Assembly (NCBI RefSeq): GCF_004005815.1
Contig: NZ_SACK01000010.1
Coordinates: 42,797 to 106,796, forward strand
DNA length: 64,000 bases
Source: Mucilaginibacter limnophilus
GTDB taxonomy: Bacteria; Bacteroidota; Bacteroidia; Sphingobacteriales; Sphingobacteriaceae
Direction of reading: 5' to 3'
Notes under the pieces: model-generated
Seen by the model: only the letters and a program-made list of their open reading frames with translations
What the model was told of the DNA's origin: nothing
Databases searched by the model: none
Shown: positions 60,236 through 64,000 of the stretch, piece after piece
Numbering within the stretch: position 1 is the first letter of the stretch
Layout of the letters: each line of letters starts with the position of its first letter
Program-made: the position numbers and the translations under genes

Positions 60236-61081
60236 ATGGCGTGGTTTAAAAGAGAAGTAAAAGGTATTATCACAACTACTCAGGAAAAAAAAGAAGCACC
60301 TGATGGTATCTGGAACAAATGCCCGGAGTGTAAAAAGCCCCTTCATTACTCTGAACAAGTTGAAAACCAATATGTTTGCCACTACTGCGGATATCATCTG
60401 CGTATAGGTTCAAAAGAGTATTTTTCGATATTGTTTGACAATAACGAATTTACCGAACTGTTTACCAATCTGCGCTCAGGCGACCCGCTGGAATTTGTCG
60501 ACACAAAAAAATATACCGACCGTATTAGCGAAACCACCCGCAAAACCGGCCTGAAAGACGCTATACGTTCGGCGCATGGTAAAATTGAAGGCCATGACCT
60601 TGTTGTGGCCTGTATGGATTTCAATTTCATAGGCGGCTCAATGGGATCAGTTGTGGGTGAAAAGATCGCCCGTTCTATTGATTACTGTATCGAGCATAAA
60701 ATTCCTTTCCTGATGATCTCAAAATCAGGGGGAGCACGTATGATGGAGGCAGCTTTCTCACTTATGCAAATGGCTAAAACATCTGCAAAACTTGCATTGT
60801 TAGGTCAGGCAAAAATCCCATACATTTCACTGCTTACCGACCCTACTACAGGTGGTGTAACTGCATCATATGCTATGCTTGGCGACGTTAACATTGCAGA
60901 ACCCGGTTCGCTTATAGGCTTCGCAGGTCCGCGCGTTATTAAAGAAACCATTAAAAAGGATCTTCCAAAAGGCTTTCAAACTGCCGAGTTTGTATTAGAG
61001 CACGGCTTCCTTGATTTTATTGTTGATCGCCGCGAAATGAAAGAAAAACTCGCATCATTTATTAAGATGTTGGCTGCTTAA
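60236..61081 (+). CDS. accD: Acetyl-CoA carboxylase carboxyltransferase subunit beta
   Basis: 281 residues. The N-terminal zinc ribbon is intact (CPEC at 30-33 and CHYC about 18 residues later). The crotonase-like carboxyltransferase core has GGSMGSVVGEKIARSIDY, SKSGGARMMEAAFSLMQMAK (shown within the limit) and GGVTASYAMLGD, forming the biotin/malonyl-CoA oxyanion hole. Works with AccA to make malonyl-CoA. Monocistronic; the 3' region carries a palindromic repeat with a terminator. Confidence 0.96.
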   Translation: MAWFKREVKGIITTTQEKKEAPDGIWNKCPECKKPLHYSEQVENQYVCHYCGYHLRIGSKEYFSILFDNNEFTELFTNLRSGDPLEFVDTKKYTDRISETTRKTGLKDAIRSAHGKIEGHDLVVACMDFNFIGGSMGSVVGEKIARSIDYCIEHKIPFLMISKSGGARMMEAAFSLMQMAKTSAKLALLGQAKIPYISLLTDPTTGGVTASYAMLGDVNIAEPGSLIGFAGPRVIKETIKKDLPKGFQTAEFVLEHGFLDFIVDRREMKEKLASFIKMLAA

Positions 61082-61097
61082 GTGAGCCAGGAATCAA

Positions 61098-61246
61098 GAG
61101 ACAAGAATTAAGATATTAACTAAAAAGGAGCAATGGGTTATCCCAATGCTCCTTTTTAGTTAATATGATATGTCATATCATGAAAGAGATTTCTCCTTCG
61201 CCGAATTGACGTATTCTCTTAATTCCTGAATCTTAATTCTTGACTC
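61098..61246. repeat. Composite palindromic repeat with TGTCAT copy 5 and terminator
   Basis: Outer arms GAGACAAGAATTAAGAT (61098-61114) and 61230-61246 pair with one mismatch. Inside lies a terminator-like stem, AACTAAAAAGGAGC (61119-61132) with 61149-61162, and then a short TGTCAT-family remnant, 61171-61211 (TGTCATATCATGAAAGAGAT). Nested between the convergent accD gene and the acidic-protein gene. Confidence 0.7.
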
Positions 61247-61253
61247 TAATAAA

Positions 61254-61895
61254 TTAAATCCCTTCAGTGCCCGGCTCATGGCCTATCATACGGCCGGTTG
61301 TGCGTCCATGATTACGTGATTCAAAATCAGTTTTAGGTGATCCTTCAGCAGGAAATTCGTGCTGGTTTGGTGGCGTAACGTCAGTTTGCTCACTAAACGA
61401 AGCATCGTTGCCTTCCTGAGGCTCGTTATACTCGCGTGATGGTGAATAACCTGAACCTTCCTGTTCTGACTCTTCCTTTTCAGGTATTTCGTTCGGATCA
61501 GGGTCTACCGACTCTGGCGCCAAATGAGCTTCAAAGTCTTTATCCTCGTCAAAGCCATTTCCTTGGCTTTCATCATACTGCCTGTCAAAAGCAATATCGT
61601 CGCCTAAAGTGTTAGTATAGGCAGGACCGTCGTTATTATCATTCAAAAAAGAATCGGTTGCGTCTTCATCCTCATCATCATCAACCTCAACAAACTCGTC
61701 GTTTTCAAGATCTTCGTCGCCAATTGCCAGGTCGTCCTCATCATCAAGCAGTTCGTCATCATCTTCCAAACCATCATCTTCCAGTTCGTCGTCTTCGCCG
61801 CCTAAATCATCATATTCCGGGGTATTAACGTTCATGTTCGTGTATTCCTGTTGATCCTCCCGATCATTCCAGTTCATTTCATTTGCAGTTATCAT
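61254..61895 (-). CDS. Highly acidic low-complexity protein
   Basis: 213 residues dominated by Asp, Glu and Asn, with hardly any hydrophobic stretch: GEDDELEDDGLEDDDELLDD, VDDDEDEDATDSFLND and similar. The C-terminal 30 residues differ and include NHGRTTGRMIGHEPGTEGI. No signal peptide, no domain. The next Met at 61877 (MNWNDRED) is an alternative start. Such proteins can bind calcium or basic proteins, or be intrinsically disordered hydration shields, but nothing here proves one. Runs of GAT/GAA codons create many stop-free shadows on other frames. Confidence 0.7.
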   Translation of the reverse strand: MITANEMNWNDREDQQEYTNMNVNTPEYDDLGGEDDELEDDGLEDDDELLDDEDDLAIGDEDLENDEFVEVDDDEDEDATDSFLNDNNDGPAYTNTLGDDIAFDRQYDESQGNGFDEDKDFEAHLAPESVDPDPNEIPEKEESEQEGSGYSPSREYNEPQEGNDASFSEQTDVTPPNQHEFPAEGSPKTDFESRNHGRTTGRMIGHEPGTEGI

Positions 61896-62013
61896 AGGTA
61901 TTTAGTTTATATGGTAATGAACAAAACCTATACCAACAAGACGGATGAACCTTATTAGCTTAGTATGCTGTAAAGAAGTGTGGCAATTAAAGAAACGTGT
62001 GTCCTTTTTTATA

Positions 62014-63153
62014 TTACACCTTTGCCAGGCATATCTCACGTATCTTGTTAACCGCGAAGTCAACGTCCTCTTTTGTATTATACTTTGAGAACGAAAAACG
62101 TACTGACGGACGTGAAGGATTGGCGCCGATAGCCGTTAATACATGCGAACCAATATCCGTACCCGAACTGCACGCGCTGCCGCCTGAAGCCGAAATACCT
62201 GCTATATCAAGGTTGAACAACAGCATATCCGCCATGTCCATTTCGGGGAAAGATACGCTTAACACAGTGTACAAACTTTTATCAGGATCGGTTTCACCGT
62301 TAAAATGCAGGCCCGGTATTTCATTTTTCAGTCTGTCCATCATATAGGTTTTAAGCCCCTGTATGTGCTGCTGATGATCATCCATCTCGGTATAAGCAAT
62401 TTCAAGCGCTTTAGCCAAACCGACAATACCATAAACGTTCTCAGTACCGCCGCGCATATTACGCTCCTGTGAGCCGCCGTATATCATCGGCTTTATTTTG
62501 ATGCGATGATTTACGTGCAGAAACCCCACCCCTTTTGGCCCATGTAGCTTATGCGCTGCACAAACAAGGAAATGCACTTTAAGCTTACTTAAATCGTGCG
62601 GATAGTGCCCCATGGTTTGCACCGTATCGCAATGGAAAATGGCGTTATATTGTTCGCAAAGGTCGCCTACACGTTCAATATCGGTAAGGGTACCTATCTC
62701 GTTATTGGCGTGCATTAATGACACAAAGCTGCGCTCGTTATTTTGCAGCAACTCTTCAAGATGATTGTAGTTGATATTGCCTTTGTTGTCGGTATCAACA
62801 AAGCTCAGTTTTATGGTACCGGCCTTCTCCATCGCCTCAAGGGTGTGTATCACCGCATGATGTTCTAAACGACTGGTTATAGCATGCGTTATGCCATGAT
62901 CAATAATACCACAGCGAATGGCAGTATTATCGGCCTCGGTACCGCCGCTGGTAAAAAATATCTCAGCAGGCGATGTATGTAGTAAATTAGCAATGGTTTT
63001 ACGTGAACGCTCAATAAGCGTGCGTACCTCACGTCCGTGCGCATGTATAGACGAAGGGTTACCATATTGGGTTTCCATCACTTTATACATTTCTTTCAGC
63101 ACCTCCGGATCTAAAGGAGTAGTTGCTGCATTATCGAGGTATACGCGGCTCAT
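62014..63153 (-). CDS. Cysteine desulfurase
   Basis: 379 residues, PLP enzyme of the NifS/IscS class. YLDNAATTPLDPEVL at the N-terminus, the PLP lysine in AAHKLHGPKGVGF and the active-site cysteine in SGGSACSSGTD. Supplies sulfur as a persulfide for Fe-S clusters, thiamine or tRNA modification. The fairly short loop around the cysteine (SACSSG) is of the IscS/NifS (group I) type. No isc scaffold genes are next to it, so the acceptor is open. Its neighbours on both sides are on the same strand but not closely coupled. Confidence 0.93.
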   Translation of the reverse strand: MSRVYLDNAATTPLDPEVLKEMYKVMETQYGNPSSIHAHGREVRTLIERSRKTIANLLHTSPAEIFFTSGGTEADNTAIRCGIIDHGITHAITSRLEHHAVIHTLEAMEKAGTIKLSFVDTDNKGNINYNHLEELLQNNERSFVSLMHANNEIGTLTDIERVGDLCEQYNAIFHCDTVQTMGHYPHDLSKLKVHFLVCAAHKLHGPKGVGFLHVNHRIKIKPMIYGGSQERNMRGGTENVYGIVGLAKALEIAYTEMDDHQQHIQGLKTYMMDRLKNEIPGLHFNGETDPDKSLYTVLSVSFPEMDMADMLLFNLDIAGISASGGSACSSGTDIGSHVLTAIGANPSRPSVRFSFSKYNTKEDVDFAVNKIREICLAKV

Positions 63154-63251
63154 TGTTTAATATCAGTTATTTATCTGGCAGATGTCCTGTTCTGCCTGTA
63201 TATATTATCACATATAGCGATGGTTTTAAACCCATCGCTAACAAGTATTTA

Positions 63252-64000
63252 TTAAATTCCCAGTATTTTCTTCATATCGCCAATCAGCTTATTCGCCAAA
63301 GCGTTGGCTGCTTCTTCCGACCGGCTTTCTGAATATATCCTGATGATAGGCTCGGTGTTCGACCTGCGCAAATGTACCCATTCCTTACCGAATTCTATCT
63401 TCAGCCCGTCAATGGTTGAATATGGCTGTTCTTTGTACTTTTCTTCGACTTTTGATAGCAAAGCGTCGATATCCATAACCGGCTGCAGTTCTATCTTGTT
63501 CTTCGAAATGAAGTATTCAGGATAGCTTGCCTTTAGCTGTGAGATGCTGGTGTTCTCTTTTGCCAGATGTGTCAGGAACAAGGCGATGCCTACCAGTGCA
63601 TCCCTGCCATAGTGCAGTTCCGGGTAGATCACCCCGCCATTGCCTTCACCGCCTATCACCGCATTGGTTTCCTTCATCTTCGTCACTACGTTCACCTCAC
63701 CTACCGCGGCCGCGTTGTAAGTACCTCCTTGTAGTTCGGTTACATCCCTTAGTGCACGGGTTGACGACAGGTTGGATACCGTATTGCCTTTGGTATGTTT
63801 CAGTACATAATCAGCTACTGCTACCAGTGTATATTCTTCACCGAACATCGTTCCGTCTTCATTTACAAAGCAAAGCCTGTCTACATCAGGGTCGGTTACG
63901 ATGCCCAGGTCGGCTTGTTTTTCTTTGACCACTTTGGCTATTTCCGTCAGGTTCTCCGGCAGTGGCTCGGGATTATGCGGAAAGTGGCCGTTGGGTTCGG
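63252..64000 (-). CDS. glmM: Phosphoglucosamine mutase/phosphomannomutase family (N-terminus beyond window)
   Basis: Only the C-terminal ~249 residues are in the window; the frame is open past the right edge (the visible upstream residues PNGHFPHNPEPLPENL fit the family and confirm it). Seen: the metal-binding loop TDPDVDRLCFVNE, the sugar-binding GGEGNGGVIYPELHYGRDAL, and the phosphate site RRSNTEPIIRIYSES. The catalytic phosphoserine lies outside. GlmM is more likely than ManB because of GEEYTLVAVADYVL and the Bacteroidota context, which would feed UDP-GlcNAc synthesis; the choice is inference. Confidence 0.75.
   Translation of the reverse strand, partial: EPNGHFPHNPEPLPENLTEIAKVVKEKQADLGIVTDPDVDRLCFVNEDGTMFGEEYTLVAVADYVLKHTKGNTVSNLSSTRALRDVTELQGGTYNAAAVGEVNVVTKMKETNAVIGGEGNGGVIYPELHYGRDALVGIALFLTHLAKENTSISQLKASYPEYFISKNKIELQPVMDIDALLSKVEEKYKEQPYSTIDGLKIEFGKEWVHLRRSNTEPIIRIYSESRSEEAANALANKLIGDMKKILGI

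Overview
The window looks like a chromosomal segment of a Bacteroidota bacterium, most likely of the Sphingobacteriaceae (Mucilaginibacter/Pedobacter type). The pointers are a TonB-dependent receptor paired with a DUF4249 lipoprotein, a fused SecDF, a rho with a long disordered N-terminal insert, a stand-alone purS, a BlaI/M56 pair whose sensor ends in a TonB-C domain, class II aldolase, type II NADH dehydrogenase, many SPII lipoproteins, few Shine-Dalgarno sequences, and repeated TAnnTTTG-type -7 promoter boxes. Gene density is high and almost all genes are housekeeping. I saw no rRNA, tRNA, CRISPR array, transposase, integrase or phage gene.

Layout. 1-6.9 kb: truncated M1 peptidase, YtxH stress protein, NmrA-like reductase, VOC protein, a small unknown, then a TonB receptor/DUF4249 pair. 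7-10 kb: cold-shock protein and lysine-pathway genes lysA and aspartate kinase (both minus). 10-13 kb: accessory lipoproteins, including a tandem paralogous pair, and a small zinc-ribbon protein. 13-15.1 kb (minus): LolD/MacB-like ATPase, gatC, plsC. 15.2-25.8 kb (plus): trpS, deoxynucleoside kinase, kdsB, an unknown, an M23 lipoprotein, pyrG, yidC, a DnaQ/GIY-YIG nuclease and a flavin-binding stress protein. 26-30.6 kb: pyrF, rho, pssA-purS, an HPt protein, folK. 30.7-37.3 kb: sppA, a PolX-like protein, then the ADP-heptose operon (hldE kinase half, gmhA, hldE transferase half, a GT9 heptosyltransferase). 37.3-39.5 kb: three tandem outer-membrane beta-barrel paralogues. 39.6-43 kb: sixA, dprA, blaI-type repressor and M56/TonB sensor. 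43-45.3 kb (minus): GT2, ECF sigma factor and rsmG, overlapping. 45.4-48.6 kb: tgt-lptF-eamA, abutting. 49.4-53.3 kb: LapA-like protein, beta-hydroxyacid dehydrogenase, ispE, thyA, folA. 53.4-64 kb: secDF, NDH-2, GNAT, an iron-permease-family protein, fbaA, accD, a very acidic unknown, a cysteine desulfurase and a truncated glmM.

The most unusual feature is what lies between, and partly inside, the genes. More than ten intergenic spaces carry long imperfect or perfect inverted repeats of several sequence families that share one architecture (two 13-35 bp arms around a short centre). At least six belong to a family beginning TGTCATTTCGA, and one is a perfect 32-bp palindrome. Repeat sequence also appears to have become coding: about 28 codons inside lysA, the N-terminus of kdsB, the C-terminus of the DnaQ/GIY-YIG nuclease, and an arm that starts at the thyA stop codon. 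Other points of interest are a PolX homologue whose polymerase carboxylates are replaced while its PHP phosphoesterase motifs are kept, a tRNA-guanine transglycosylase without the usual zinc cysteines, a BlaI promoter with three 18-bp operator palindromes, and -7 boxes so close to start codons that several mRNAs may be leaderless. I did not find a clear new multi-gene defence or biosynthetic system; the repeat families and their intrusion into genes are the best candidate for something undescribed.
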